Source of the DNA: Paenibacillus ehimensis NBRC 15659
Lineage (GTDB): Bacteria > Bacillota > Bacilli > Paenibacillales > NBRC-103111
Length of the DNA stretch: 52,458 nt
Assembly: GCF_004000785.1 (NCBI RefSeq)
Contig: NZ_BILX01000044.1
Location: 1-52,458 of the forward strand
Direction: 5' to 3'
A program made the translations under genes and the position numbers. The notes below the pieces were generated by a model. It saw only the letters and a program-made list of their open reading frames with translations, was not told where the DNA came from and searched no databases. Below are positions 8,486 through 17,534 of this stretch, piece by piece (within the stretch, counting starts at the first letter, position 1; the number at the start of each line of letters is the position of its first letter).

Positions 8486-8527
8486 AAAGTGCTTCCTTAC
8501 GCATAACCTGCGCCATGGAAGCACTTT
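8486..8527. terminator. Bidirectional terminator
   Basis: AAAGTGCTTCC at 8486-8496 pairs with GGAAGCACTTT at 8517-8527. On the minus strand it is followed by seven T, making a good terminator for the histidine kinase; the + strand side (TTTGTTTC) is weaker and serves the nucleotidyltransferase gene. Confidence 0.85.
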
Positions 8528-8543
8528 GTTTCACGGTGCTTTG

Positions 8544-10781
8544 CTAATGTCCGGTTCTTGGCGGATACTCTTCAACCTCCGGGCTCTCCTTGGGACGAGC
8601 CTTGACCGGCAAGCGGATTTCGATCGTCGTTCCTTGGCCCTCCTCGCTGGCAATCGACAGCGTACCGTCATGATTCTCAATAATCTTCATGCTCACCATC
8701 ATGCCAAGCCCCGTTCCCTGCTCCTTGGTCGTGTAGAAAGGCTGGCCGATGCTCGCCAGCTTCTCCGCCGGGATGCCGCAGCCTTGATCGATGACCCGTA
8801 CGGCAATCTGCCTTCCCTCGGCTTCCGCAGCCACTTGCAGGGTCAGCTTTCCCCCATTCGGCATCGCTTCGACCGCATTTTTCAACAGATTGATAAACAC
8901 TTGCTTGAGCTGGTTCTCGTCGCACTCCAGAAGAGGCAGCTCCTCCTCAAATTCGGTGACGATCTGGATATTGTTCATAATCGCCTGCGCGTCGATTAAC
9001 GTGGCAACATGGCCGATCAGAGGCCGGATGTCCTGCGGACGAATTTGCGCCTCTTTCGGTTTGGACAGTACCAGCATCTCGCCGATGATTTGCTCGATCC
9101 GGTTAATCTCGGAGGAGATGATGTCGTAATAATACGGCTTGTCCGATACGTTCGATTTGAGCAGTTGAATGAAGCCTTTGATCGCCGTGAGCGGATTGCG
9201 GATCTCGTGCGCGATACCTGCGGCGAGTTGGCCGACAAGCGACAGCTTTTCGGAATGCTCCAGCAGCTCCCGCGCTTTCTCGGCATCGGTAATATCCCTG
9301 ACCATCACCCGGGTCGCGAACCGCCCCTCGAACCACGTCGGAAACGAGAATACCTCCACATCGATCGACCGGCCGGCAACCGTCATGAGCTTTTGCTTCA
9401 TGGGAGCCAGAGATTGGCCGCTCTCCACCATACGCACCCGGTTGCGTACGATCTCGTGATAGTCGGGGTGAAGAAAATCGTAAACCGACCGGCCGAGCAG
9501 CTCCTCCGGAGCGGATGCCCCAAGCAGCTTCACCGCCGTATCGTTGGCGTACACCCACCGGCCTGCTTGCTGGATAAAGACCGCTACGGGCAGCTCCTCC
9601 ACCAGCGACCTGTAGTTTTCTTCGCTATGGGACAGCTTTTCCTGCGCTTGCATTCGCTCCGATATATCCCGCGCCACGGCCACAATGTTGCAAACCTCGC
9701 CGTTCTGCTCCCGAATAAATTTAATGGAGCTTTCGTACCAAAGGTAATGTCCCTGTTTATGCCGCTTTCGAAGCATATGCCGGCTCTCGTCCGAACGGGC
9801 CGAGGCGAAGGACTCGAAGACGCGCCTAAAATCTTCGGGATGAACCAGCGTTTGGCCCAAAACGCCGACCAATTCCTGCGGATCATACCCGAGCTGGGTA
9901 TAGACGGCCGGCGAAATATACTGGATGCTGCCGTTCGGCGCACAAAGCGTAATGATATCTTGACTGTGAGAAGATATCAGCTCGTACTGCCTTTGGCTTT
10001 CGCATAAATGCTCCCAAAGCTTTTTTTGTTCGGTCACGTTTTTGCTGATGCCTTGCAGCGCCGTAATCTGACCGTTCTCGATAAAAGGAATGATGGTTAC
10101 ATCAAGGTTCAGGCACTGCCCCCATCGATCGGTCCCGACAATGTCAAAACGCTGAGGCGCCCCTTGAGCTGCCAACGCCAAGCAGTCGCGAAGCTTGTCG
10201 TGCTCCGAGACGTCGAGCATCGTGCGGTAATGAAGCCGCATCCGCACGATTTCCTCGCGTGCATAGCCCGCGAGCTTCTCGAACGCCGGATTCACATCCA
10301 TGTAATACCCGTCCAAATCCAACACAAACATCGGATCAGGATGGTACTCGAACAACGAACGGTAGCGCTGTTCGTGCGGCTGCCAACGGCCGGAATTGCA
10401 AGCCGCGATATGTACAATATAGCAAGTAAGCGCTTCATTTTGTTCGTGCGAGCAACGTGTTACGTTGATCCAAACAGGTATAGCGTCTCCTTCCCGGTGA
10501 AGGAAGCGCAGAGATATTTCGCGAGGGCCGTCATCCGGGGCACCATTCGTCAATTCCTGCCAAAACCCGGCCCAAACGACGCCATCGTCCGGATGGCAAA
10601 GCTGGGCTACCGCTCGCTTTTTCAAATTCGGCTCCGTCTCATCCAAGAGCCGGCATAGCGCCGGATTGGCCGCAAGACAGCGGCCGCCGGCAGAAACGAG
10701 AGCTGTCGCATTTGGACTATACTGAAAGGTTCGGTAAAATAGAGCATGTGAAGTGAGGTCCAAATCCACGTCAAATTCCAT
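8544..10781 (-). CDS. Soluble multi-PAS sensor histidine kinase (sporulation kinase-like)
   Basis: 745 residues from the ATG at 10781, six bases after AGGAGG; a longer reading frame upstream is rejected for that reason. No membrane segment is seen. Four PAS-type domains occupy about residues 15-125, 140-255, 265-380 and 390-500. They are followed by a HisKA domain with the phospho-acceptor His525 (GIAHEIRNPLTAIKGF) and an ATPase domain: N box NLLKNAVEAM, G1 DQGCGIP (~665), F box PFYTTK and G2 GTGLGMMVS (~689). This architecture matches the KinA/KinE kinases that feed the Spo0F/Spo0A phosphorelay. No response regulator gene is adjacent, which also fits an orphan phosphorelay kinase. The signals sensed are unknown. 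Confidence 0.93.
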   Translation of the reverse strand: MEFDVDLDLTSHALFYRTFQYSPNATALVSAGGRCLAANPALCRLLDETEPNLKKRAVAQLCHPDDGVVWAGFWQELTNGAPDDGPREISLRFLHREGDAIPVWINVTRCSHEQNEALTCYIVHIAACNSGRWQPHEQRYRSLFEYHPDPMFVLDLDGYYMDVNPAFEKLAGYAREEIVRMRLHYRTMLDVSEHDKLRDCLALAAQGAPQRFDIVGTDRWGQCLNLDVTIIPFIENGQITALQGISKNVTEQKKLWEHLCESQRQYELISSHSQDIITLCAPNGSIQYISPAVYTQLGYDPQELVGVLGQTLVHPEDFRRVFESFASARSDESRHMLRKRHKQGHYLWYESSIKFIREQNGEVCNIVAVARDISERMQAQEKLSHSEENYRSLVEELPVAVFIQQAGRWVYANDTAVKLLGASAPEELLGRSVYDFLHPDYHEIVRNRVRMVESGQSLAPMKQKLMTVAGRSIDVEVFSFPTWFEGRFATRVMVRDITDAEKARELLEHSEKLSLVGQLAAGIAHEIRNPLTAIKGFIQLLKSNVSDKPYYYDIISSEINRIEQIIGEMLVLSKPKEAQIRPQDIRPLIGHVATLIDAQAIMNNIQIVTEFEEELPLLECDENQLKQVFINLLKNAVEAMPNGGKLTLQVAAEAEGRQIAVRVIDQGCGIPAEKLASIGQPFYTTKEQGTGLGMMVSMKIIENHDGTLSIASEEGQGTTIEIRLPVKARPKESPEVEEYPPRTGH

Positions 10782-10910
10782 GCGTGCCTCCTGTTTCGAG
10801 CCTGCAGTTCTCAGAAATGTTCGATAATCGAGAGGCATCCGACCAATGCGGGCTGCCATGTCCTATTAGTTAACATTCTATGGAAAAGTAGTTTCTCCTC
10901 CCGTTTTCAC

Positions 10911-10964
10911 AAAAAAAAGAACAAGGGCACGAACGCTCCGTTTCGGAACGTTGCGTCCTTGTTC
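10911..10964 (-). terminator. Rho-independent terminator of the nupNOPQ operon
   Basis: Minus-strand hairpin whose arms begin GAACAAGG and end CCTTGTTC, with an inner stem around AACGTTCCG/CGGAGCGTT. It is followed by eight T, immediately after the nupQ stop codon at 10974. Confidence 0.88.
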
Positions 10965-10973
10965 GCAAAAGGA

Positions 10974-11936
10974 TTATCGTTTGCCGGGTTCGTAAGGCTC
11001 GCCGAGCGAAGCGGGCGGCACAGCCCGGCCCACGGCGCCGGCAAGCACCAGAATCGTCAGCACGTAAGGCAGCATGAAGAGAAACTCCATCGGAATGCTC
11101 TTGGCGAAATCGAACAGCTGCACGAAGTTGCGGATCGCTTGAGCAAAGCCGAAGAACAGGGCAGCGCCCAGCGCGCCGACCGGGTGCCATTTGCCAAAGA
11201 TCATCGCCGCAAGGGCGATAAAGCCTTGACCGGAAATCGTATTGTGCGAAAAGCTGCTCGTCGTCGTCAGTGTAATTGTCGCCCCCCCGAGCCCCGCGAG
11301 CGCTCCGCTGATCATGACGCCGATATACCGGTAACGGGAAACGCGGATGCCCATCGTATCGGCCGCGCTAGGATGCTCCCCAACCGATCGCAAACGCAAG
11401 CCGAACGGCGTTTTGTAGATGACATAGTATGTCACGGCAACCAGAATGAGCGCCAGATACGTCGTCGGATAAGCCTTGAAGAAGGCTTCGCCGATCAGCG
11501 GGATGGAAGACAGTCCCGGAATCGCCACCTTGGTAAATACCGCATTAAGCGTCTCCGTTTGCCCCGATCCTTCGAAAAGGATTTTGACCAGATACACCGT
11601 TAGCCCCGCCGCCAGAAAGTTGATGACGACGCCGCTGACGACTTGGTTCGCATTAAAGGTCACTGTCGCTACGGCATGAATCAGAGAGAAGGCGATCCCG
11701 AAAATAATGGCGGTGACCAAGCCAATCCACGGCGCCGCTCCATCCATCCCCGACTTCTCGGCGAAATGCGTGGCAATGGCGGCGGCGAATGCCCCGGATA
11801 CCATCAGCCCTTCCAGACCGATATTGACGATGCCCGACCGCTCCGAGAAAATACCGCCCAAGGCAGCAAAGATCAGCGCGGTGGAAAACACCAGCGTGGT
11901 GTTGATCAGCTCGCCGAAAATATTCAATGCTTCCAT
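10974..11936 (-). CDS. nupQ: Nucleoside ABC transporter permease (NupQ/YufQ-like)
   Basis: 320 residues, about eight to ten membrane helices of the BPD_transp_2 type. Family hallmarks are IFSERSGIVNIGLEGLMVSGAF near the N-terminus and the SVGEHPSAADTMGI loop that contacts the ATPase, then GALAGLGGA. It pairs with NupP to form the channel. The ATG at 11936 directly abuts the nupP stop (11937-11939), and its ribosome site lies inside the end of nupP. Last gene of the operon, before the terminator at 10911-10964. Confidence 0.9.
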   Translation of the reverse strand: MEALNIFGELINTTLVFSTALIFAALGGIFSERSGIVNIGLEGLMVSGAFAAAIATHFAEKSGMDGAAPWIGLVTAIIFGIAFSLIHAVATVTFNANQVVSGVVINFLAAGLTVYLVKILFEGSGQTETLNAVFTKVAIPGLSSIPLIGEAFFKAYPTTYLALILVAVTYYVIYKTPFGLRLRSVGEHPSAADTMGIRVSRYRYIGVMISGALAGLGGATITLTTTSSFSHNTISGQGFIALAAMIFGKWHPVGALGAALFFGFAQAIRNFVQLFDFAKSIPMEFLFMLPYVLTILVLAGAVGRAVPPASLGEPYEPGKR

Positions 11937-13013
11937 CTAAGCCGCCTCCTCTTTTTTGCGTTTGGCGTATATCGGGAGCAGCACCCAGCGCACGATACCG
12001 TGAGTCGCTACGAAGAAAATGACCGAGCCGATAACGACGCGGATGATTTCCGGCGGAACGTCCGCGGCGAAGCTCATCCCGGCGGACCCGTACGTAAGCG
12101 AGCCGAACAATACGGCGGCCAGCACGACCCCAAGCGGACTATTGCCGCCCAGCAGCGCCACCGCGACCCCGTCGAAGCCGTAACCCGGGGAAGAGGCAAC
12201 CACGGTTTGATAATGGAACACGCCCAGCACATCCACTACGCCGGCCAATCCGGCAAAAATGCCGCTGATGAACATCGATTTGACGATATTGCGGTTAACG
12301 TTCATTCCCGCATAGCGGGCGGCGTGCGGATTATGTCCGACGGCGCGCAGCTCATAGCCTTGCTTCGTCTTCCAGAGCAGCACGTAGAATACGGTCGCTG
12401 CCGCCAAGGCAATCACCGTGCCCCAATGCATCCGGGCGTTGCCCATCAACTCGGACAGCCAGCCGATCGACAGCGAGGCCGAATCCTGCGTCGGATACGA
12501 ACGCTGCTGTCCCGGCTGCAGCAGAAATTGATTGACCACATAGTTGGAGAAAAACAACGCGATCCAGTTCAGCATAATCGTTGTGATAACTTCGTTTACA
12601 CCGCGCTTCGCCTTCAAGTAGCCGGCGATTGCGCCCCACAGTCCGCCGACCAGCGCGCCGGCGACGACGGCGAGCGGCGCATGGATAAACCAAGGCAGCT
12701 GCAGCTTGATCCCGATGACGGAGGCCATAGTCATCCCCATCATGAACTGCCCTTCCCCGCCGATGTTGAACAGCCCGGTCCGGAACGCGAAAGCGACGGA
12801 CAGTCCCGTCAAAATAAGCGGAGTAATCTCGCGGATCGTCTCGCCGAAATCGTATGGGTCCCCGAACACCTTGCTCACCAGCGCGCTATACGCGGTCAGC
12901 GGATTGTAGCCGCCGGCCAGCATCACCAGCGCTCCGAAGAGCAGCCCCATCAAGATCGCGACAAGCGGGACCAACGCCGAGTCTTTGGTCATGATTTTAA
13001 TGAATTTATCCAT
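11937..13013 (-). CDS. nupP: Nucleoside ABC transporter permease (NupP/YufP-like)
   Basis: 358 residues; second membrane subunit, with hydrophobic helices throughout and the coupling-loop signature RAVGHNPHAARYAGMNV. FNIGGEGQFMMG corresponds to the NIGLEG motif of NupQ. Start at ATG 13013, eight bases after AAGGAGG. This start overlaps the end of nupO by 8 bases, indicating coupled translation. Substrate (guanosine or other nucleosides in B. subtilis) is inferred from the family only. Confidence 0.9.
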   Translation of the reverse strand: MDKFIKIMTKDSALVPLVAILMGLLFGALVMLAGGYNPLTAYSALVSKVFGDPYDFGETIREITPLILTGLSVAFAFRTGLFNIGGEGQFMMGMTMASVIGIKLQLPWFIHAPLAVVAGALVGGLWGAIAGYLKAKRGVNEVITTIMLNWIALFFSNYVVNQFLLQPGQQRSYPTQDSASLSIGWLSELMGNARMHWGTVIALAAATVFYVLLWKTKQGYELRAVGHNPHAARYAGMNVNRNIVKSMFISGIFAGLAGVVDVLGVFHYQTVVASSPGYGFDGVAVALLGGNSPLGVVLAAVLFGSLTYGSAGMSFAADVPPEIIRVVIGSVIFFVATHGIVRWVLLPIYAKRKKEEAA

Positions 13014-14544
13014 GGTCGGTCCCTCCTTGTCCATGTCCGCCGGCCATCAGCAGCCCCAATTCTTCCTCATTCGTCGTCTCGGGGTCCACCTCGCCGACAA
13101 TCCGGCCGCTGTGAATGACCGCAATCCGGTCGGATACGTTCCGAATCTCATCCAGCTCGAACGAGATCAGCAGCACGGCTTTTCCTTGGTCCCTGGCTTC
13201 GATCAGCTTGCGGTGCACGAATTCGATGGCGCCGACGTCCAATCCCCGGGTCGGCTGCGCCGCGATCAGCAGCTCGGGATTTTTGTCCAGCTCGCGGGCG
13301 ATGATCGCCTTCTGCTGGTTCCCGCCGGAAAGCGCGCGCGCCTTCGTATGGATGCTCGGCGTACGCACGTCGAACTCGCTGATCAGCCGCTGCGCCTGAG
13401 TGTCGATCGCTTCGCCGTTCAAAAAACCGCCGCGGTTGTACTTCGGCTGGTAATACGTCTCCAGCACCATATTCTCGCTCATCGAGAAATCCAGCACGAG
13501 TCCGTGCTTATGCCTATCTTCCGGAATGTGCGATACGCCGGCCTCGGAGATGAACCGCGGGGACCGGTTGGTCAGCGGCTTGTCCTTCAGCACGATCTCT
13601 CCGCCGTCCACGGAACGCAGCCCCGTCAGCGCCTCGATCAGCTCGCTTTGCCCGTTGCCGTCCACGCCCGCGAGTCCGAGTATCTCTCCGGCCCGCACCT
13701 CGAGCGAGAGGCTGTTCAAAGCAGGAAGGTTCCGGTTATCCTTGACCGTCAGACCGCGGATTTGCAGCACCGGAGCTCCGGGCGAAGCCGTGGTCTTATT
13801 GACCTTGAAGGTAACGCTGCGGCCGACCATCTTCTCGGCAAGCTGCTGCGGATTCGTTTCCGCGACCTTCACCGAATCAATCACCTTGCCGCGCCGGATA
13901 ATCGTGCAGGTGTCGGCAATCGCCATAATTTCCTTCAGCTTATGCGTGATCAGAATGATGGATTTCCCTTCGACGGCGAGCTGCCGCATAATATCCATCA
14001 ATTCTTGAATTTCTTGCGGCGTGAGCACAGCGGTCGGTTCGTCGAAAATCAGAATGTCCGCCCCGCGATACAGCGTTTTCAAAATCTCGGCGCGCTGCTG
14101 CATGCCTACGGAAATATCTTCGATTTTCGCTCTCGGGTCGACTTTGAGGCCGTATTGCTCCGAAATCCTTCGAACCTTCTCGTTCGCTTCTTTATAGTTG
14201 ATGGAAGCGCCCTTTCGGGGCTCGCTGCCGAGAATAATGTTTTCCGTCACGGTGAACGGCTGTACAAGCTTGAAATGCTGATGCACCATGCCGATCCCCA
14301 GCTCGATGGCTTTCGTCGGGCTGTCGATGGCAACTTTGCTGCCTTTAACCAAGATCTCGCCCTCATCCGGCTGGTACAGTCCGAACAAAATGTTCATCAG
14401 CGTCGATTTACCTGCTCCGTTCTCGCCCAGCAGCGCGTGGATCTCTCCTTTGCGCAGCTTCAAGCTGATGGAGTCGTTGGCCGTAATGCCGGGAAAACGC
14501 TTCGTAATCCCTCGCAGCTCGACCATCATGTCGGGTGAACTCAT
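13006..14544 (-). CDS. nupO: Nucleoside ABC transporter ATPase with two ABC domains (NupO/YufO-like)
   Basis: 512 residues in two ATP-binding domains, as in RbsA-type sugar and nucleoside importers. Domain 1 has an intact Walker A (GENGAGKST, residues 40-48), signature SVGMQQR and Walker B ILIFDEPTAVL. Domain 2 has a degenerate Walker A (GVDGNGQSEL, no Lys), a good signature LSGGNQQK and an altered Walker B (AAQPTRGLD). This asymmetry is normal for the family. ATG 14544 is preceded by GGAGGG. The gene follows nupN after an intervening hairpin (14595-14625). Confidence 0.93.
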   Translation of the reverse strand: MSSPDMMVELRGITKRFPGITANDSISLKLRKGEIHALLGENGAGKSTLMNILFGLYQPDEGEILVKGSKVAIDSPTKAIELGIGMVHQHFKLVQPFTVTENIILGSEPRKGASINYKEANEKVRRISEQYGLKVDPRAKIEDISVGMQQRAEILKTLYRGADILIFDEPTAVLTPQEIQELMDIMRQLAVEGKSIILITHKLKEIMAIADTCTIIRRGKVIDSVKVAETNPQQLAEKMVGRSVTFKVNKTTASPGAPVLQIRGLTVKDNRNLPALNSLSLEVRAGEILGLAGVDGNGQSELIEALTGLRSVDGGEIVLKDKPLTNRSPRFISEAGVSHIPEDRHKHGLVLDFSMSENMVLETYYQPKYNRGGFLNGEAIDTQAQRLISEFDVRTPSIHTKARALSGGNQQKAIIARELDKNPELLIAAQPTRGLDVGAIEFVHRKLIEARDQGKAVLLISFELDEIRNVSDRIAVIHSGRIVGEVDPETTNEEELGLLMAGGHGQGGTDHG

Positions 14545-14594
14545 GAGCTTCCCTCCCCGCAAAATGTACAAGTAGCATCAAGGTGCAAATCAAA

Positions 14595-14625
14595 CGACAA
14601 GGCCGGTGGGTCACCAGCCTTGTCG
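14595..14625 (-). terminator. Intra-operon hairpin between nupN and nupO
   Basis: A near-perfect stem has outer arms CGACAAGGC / GCCTTGTCG, one mismatch and inner GGTG / CACC, followed on the minus strand by TTTGATTT. Its place between the binding-protein gene and the ATPase gene suggests partial termination or mRNA protection, giving more binding protein than transporter. Confidence 0.75.
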
Positions 14626-14634
14626 AATTGGAAT

Positions 14635-15693
14635 TTATTTTTCCGGAACTTTGATTTCGCCTTTAACGATCTTTTCTTTATATTCGTCCACTTTCTTCAG
14701 CACGTCGGCCGGCACGTTCTTCTTGGAGGTTTCCGGCAAGCCTACGCCGTCGTCTTTGAGACCGAGAACCACGTTTTTGCCGCCTTGGAATTTGCCGTCG
14801 ATCACATCCATGGTCACGCGTTTTACCGCTTGGTCGACGCGCTTCACCATCGAGGTCAGCGTCACTTCGTCGCCGAATTCGAGCGACTGGTCTTTGTCCA
14901 CGCCGATGACCCATACTTTTTTGCCGGCTTTGACACGGTCTTTCGCTTCGTTGAACACGCCGTTGCCCGTTGCGCCCGCCGCATGGAAAATGATGTCCGC
15001 GCCGTCGTTATAGATCGTTGCTGCCGCCGCTTTTCCAAGGTCCGGCTTGTCGAAAGCCGCCGCATAGTTGATCGTAACCTTCGCATTCGGGTTGACCGCA
15101 GCGACACCGGCCTTAAAGCCGACTTCGAAGCGCTTGACGACCGGAATCTCGAGACCGCCGACGAAGCCGACTTTGTTCGTTTTCGTCATCAGACCGGCGA
15201 CGACGCCTGTCAGATATGCTCCCTCTTGCTCCGCGAACGTGACGGATTCCACGTTCGGCGCTTCCACGACGTTATCGATAATCGCAAAGTTCGATTTCGG
15301 GTTTTGGGTCGCTACCGTTTTGATCGCATCGCCCATCAGGAAGCCGATCCCCCAAGTTAGATTGTAATTATCTTTAACGTATGAATTGAGATGAGGAATG
15401 AAGTCCGCGTCGCTTTTGCTTTGCTGGTATTTCACGTTAGCGCCGGTTTCTTTCTTAACCTCGTTCAGGCCTTCCCACGCGCTTTGGTTAAACGACTTGT
15501 CGTTGACGCCGCCGATGTCGGTAACCATGCCGATGTTAAATTTTTCCCCTTTTTTACTGGCTCCCGCCGAGGTCTCCGCAGGCTTGGAGCCGCCGTTAGC
15601 CGCTTCTTGCGGTGCCGGCTTCGTTCCGCATCCGCTCAGGACGAGCGTAGCCGCGAGCATGAGGCCTGCCGTCGATTTGAACCATGTTTTCAT
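14635..15693 (-). CDS. nupN: Nucleoside-binding lipoprotein, BMP family (NupN/YufN-like)
   Basis: 352 residues; the substrate-binding component, anchored on the outer face of the membrane. The signal ends in lipobox LSGC (Cys22), then a Pro/Ala/Ser-rich linker. The mature domain carries BMP-family features: KFNIGMVTDIGGVNDKSFNQSAWEGL, GIGFLMGDAIKTVA, KVGFVGGLEIPVVKRFE, DIIFHAAGATGNGVF and VWVIGVDKDQ. First gene of nupNOPQ; a sigma-A-like promoter lies about 65 bases upstream. BMP-family members bind purine nucleosides; B. subtilis NupN binds guanosine. The exact ligand here is inferred. Confidence 0.93.
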   Translation of the reverse strand: MKTWFKSTAGLMLAATLVLSGCGTKPAPQEAANGGSKPAETSAGASKKGEKFNIGMVTDIGGVNDKSFNQSAWEGLNEVKKETGANVKYQQSKSDADFIPHLNSYVKDNYNLTWGIGFLMGDAIKTVATQNPKSNFAIIDNVVEAPNVESVTFAEQEGAYLTGVVAGLMTKTNKVGFVGGLEIPVVKRFEVGFKAGVAAVNPNAKVTINYAAAFDKPDLGKAAAATIYNDGADIIFHAAGATGNGVFNEAKDRVKAGKKVWVIGVDKDQSLEFGDEVTLTSMVKRVDQAVKRVTMDVIDGKFQGGKNVVLGLKDDGVGLPETSKKNVPADVLKKVDEYKEKIVKGEIKVPEK

Positions 15694-15756
15694 TTGTGGT
15701 TTGCCCCTTCCATGTATCTGTATGTAAGCGTTAAAATAAGTTCTGTAGCAATCTCC

Positions 15757-15786
15757 ATTATAAAGGGTTTATTTAACCATCGTCCA
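15757..15786 (-). promoter_or_regulatory. Candidate sigma-A promoter of nupNOPQ
   Basis: On the minus strand a perfect -10 TATAAT (15762-15757) lies 18 bases after TGGACG (15786-15781), a 4/6 match to -35. It is about 60 bases before the nupN start codon. No purine riboswitch consensus was found in the leader. Confidence 0.6.
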
Positions 15787-15807
15787 TATGTTTCTGAACA
15801 AAATTTC

Positions 15808-15840
15808 AAAAAAAACGCAGATTTTGTTACAAATTCTGCG
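15808..15840 (-). terminator. Terminator-like hairpin upstream of the nup promoter
   Basis: CGCAGA (15816-15821) pairs with TCTGCG (15835-15840), with a further four pairs inside. On the minus strand it is followed by eight T. No minus-strand gene lies close enough upstream to need it; it may insulate nupN or stop a short leader or antisense transcript. Confidence 0.6.
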
Positions 15841-15942
15841 CTTTGTGTAAAATTCTCTCATTAGGTAAGCTACTATTGTAGATAGCCGCTGGTCCTCAGT
15901 GATATAATGAAAAGCAGCGACGAGTACAGGAGGGATGCGTTC

Positions 15943-16428
15943 ATGATCCATTTCGGCGCGCTTCATCTGCAGGCGGTATCAGGCATCGGCATGGCGGCCA
16001 TGGCGCTGCTTGCGATATTCGTTCGTGCGCGGGCAAGCCGCAAACCGCTTTCCCCGGCCAAAATTGTCATGCCGCCAGTCGGCATGAGCACCGGCTTCCT
16101 CATGTTTGCCGTACCGGCCTTCCGGCTCCCTGCGCTGTGGGCGCTGCTCGCTTTGGCTGCGGGACTGCTACTGTTTTCTTACCCGCTGATCCGCGGCACT
16201 AAACTGGAGCTTCGCGGCGGCGAAGTGTACGTCAACCGGTCCAAATCGTTTATGTTCGTGCTGCTCGGGCTTCTCGTCTTGCGCCTGGCGCTGCACAGCT
16301 ATATCGAGCTATATATATCGATTCCGCAGACGGGAGCGCTCTTCTTCCTTCTCGCTTTCGGAATGATCGTTCCATGGCGGGCCGCCATGCTGCTTCAGTA
16401 CCGCAGTCTGCGGCGGACAGCCGCTTAA
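15943..16428 (+). CDS. CcdC-like integral membrane protein
   Basis: 161 residues with about four to five hydrophobic helices. The C-terminal half carries the conserved CcdC/DUF1453 pattern: YPLIRGTKLELRGGEVYVNRSKSFMFVLLGLL, then SYIELYISIPQTGALFFLLAFGMIVPWR and LQYR. In B. subtilis CcdC is encoded in the cytochrome c maturation region, but its biochemical role is not established. ATG 15943 follows AGGAGGG at about 9 bases; an earlier in-frame ATG at 15907 has no such site. Lone gene, ending at a bidirectional terminator. Confidence 0.85.
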   Translation: MIHFGALHLQAVSGIGMAAMALLAIFVRARASRKPLSPAKIVMPPVGMSTGFLMFAVPAFRLPALWALLALAAGLLLFSYPLIRGTKLELRGGEVYVNRSKSFMFVLLGLLVLRLALHSYIELYISIPQTGALFFLLAFGMIVPWRAAMLLQYRSLRRTAA

Positions 16429-16450
16429 CCAGGCGACAAACCATAAGAAA

Positions 16451-16480
16451 AGGCAGTTCTTCACTTGCGAAGAACTGCCT
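16451..16480. terminator. Bidirectional terminator
   Basis: Perfect 12-bp stem AGGCAGTTCTTC / GAAGAACTGCCT with a 6-base loop. T-rich flanks lie on both sides (TTTTCTT on minus, TTGTTTC on plus). It serves the convergent CcdC-like gene and the oxidoreductase gene. Confidence 0.88.
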
Positions 16481-16490
16481 TGTTTCGTTC

Positions 16491-17510
16491 TTACAGCCTG
16501 ACGACCTGGCCTGTCGCCTGCGATTCGAACGCCGCCAAAATCACCTTCAGCGAACGCATGCCTTCTTCCCCGGAAATGCTCGGCGGGGTTTTCGTCACGA
16601 TCGACTCCACGAACGCATCGATCACGCCGCTTACCGTCTGCTTCTCGTTGGTGGCGATGGCGCCTACCTTATGCCGCTCGATCGAACCGTTGCGGAGCTC
16701 CACAATAATCTGATCGTCCGGATGCGTATCGATTTTCATGATGCCGTTCTCGCACCACAGCACCGTGCTGTTGTCCCCGCCTTGGTAATAGGTCCAGCTG
16801 GCGACAAGCGTGCCGATGATGCCGCTCTTCATGCGAAGCACGCAGGCCGCGTTATCGTCAACGTCCGTTCCCGCCTTATCGAGCGTGCCGATAAAGCCGG
16901 CGACATCCGCCACCTCGTCATCGAGCAGCCAACGGATCAGGTCGGATTTATGCACGCCCAGATCGCCCATGGCGCCCATGATCGCTTCATCCTTGCGGAA
17001 AAACCAGCTTTCCCGGCCATCCACGCTCCAGCCCTCCGGTCCCGGGTGTCCGAACGAGGTACGGAACGTCAACACTTTGCCGAGAACGCCCGTGCTCAAA
17101 ATTTGCTTGGCTTTCATATGGTGGGGCATCAGCCGCTGGTTATGTCCGACCATCAAATAAACGCCGTTCGCCTTGGCCGCTTCGATCATCGCCAGCGCTT
17201 CTTCTTCCGTCGCCGCCATCGGCTTTTCGACCAGTACGTGCGCTCCTGCCTTCGCTGCGGCAATCGATACCGGAGCATGCAGGGCATTCGGCGTGCACAC
17301 GCTCACCGCATCGGGTTTTACCTCGCGCAGCAGCGTTTCATAATCGGTGTAAGCTTTCGCTCCGTATTGACCGGCATAATGCTCGGCTCTCTCTTTCACC
17401 GGATCGCAAAAAGCGACCAGCTCTACACGAGGATTTGCGGCGTACTCGGGAATATGACGGTGTTTGGAAATGGCGCCGCAGCCGATCACGGCCACTCTTA
17501 ATTTGCTCAT
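16491..17510 (-). CDS. Gfo/Idh/MocA family oxidoreductase
   Basis: 339 residues. The N-terminal Rossmann domain binds NAD(P): VIGCGAIS (8-15), FCDP, SVCTPNALHAPVSIAAAKAGAHVLVEKPMA, with the family's Lys in EKP (95-97). The C-terminal alpha/beta domain has GDLGVHKSDLIRWLL with the catalytic-type Asp/His pair. Members oxidise or reduce sugars, inositols and related polyols. It follows the epimerase-like gene by 24 bases on the same strand, forming a two-gene catabolic unit; the AraC gene beyond is divergent. The actual substrate is not evident. Confidence 0.92.
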   Translation of the reverse strand: MSKLRVAVIGCGAISKHRHIPEYAANPRVELVAFCDPVKERAEHYAGQYGAKAYTDYETLLREVKPDAVSVCTPNALHAPVSIAAAKAGAHVLVEKPMAATEEEALAMIEAAKANGVYLMVGHNQRLMPHHMKAKQILSTGVLGKVLTFRTSFGHPGPEGWSVDGRESWFFRKDEAIMGAMGDLGVHKSDLIRWLLDDEVADVAGFIGTLDKAGTDVDDNAACVLRMKSGIIGTLVASWTYYQGGDNSTVLWCENGIMKIDTHPDDQIIVELRNGSIERHKVGAIATNEKQTVSGVIDAFVESIVTKTPPSISGEEGMRSLKVILAAFESQATGQVVRL

Positions 17511-17534
17511 GGAATTCTATGCTCCTTCGGTTTA

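Noticed and set aside
11643..13118. 491-aa + strand ORF
   Set aside because: Antisense to nupQ and nupP; His/Arg/Gln-rich with no domain pattern.
13006..14538. 517-aa + strand ORF
   Set aside because: Antisense to nupO, whose ABC motifs prove the minus strand is coding.
15694..15900. Purine riboswitch ahead of the nucleoside transporter
   Set aside because: The conserved loop and junction bases of the purine aptamer are absent; only a terminator-like hairpin and a promoter are visible.
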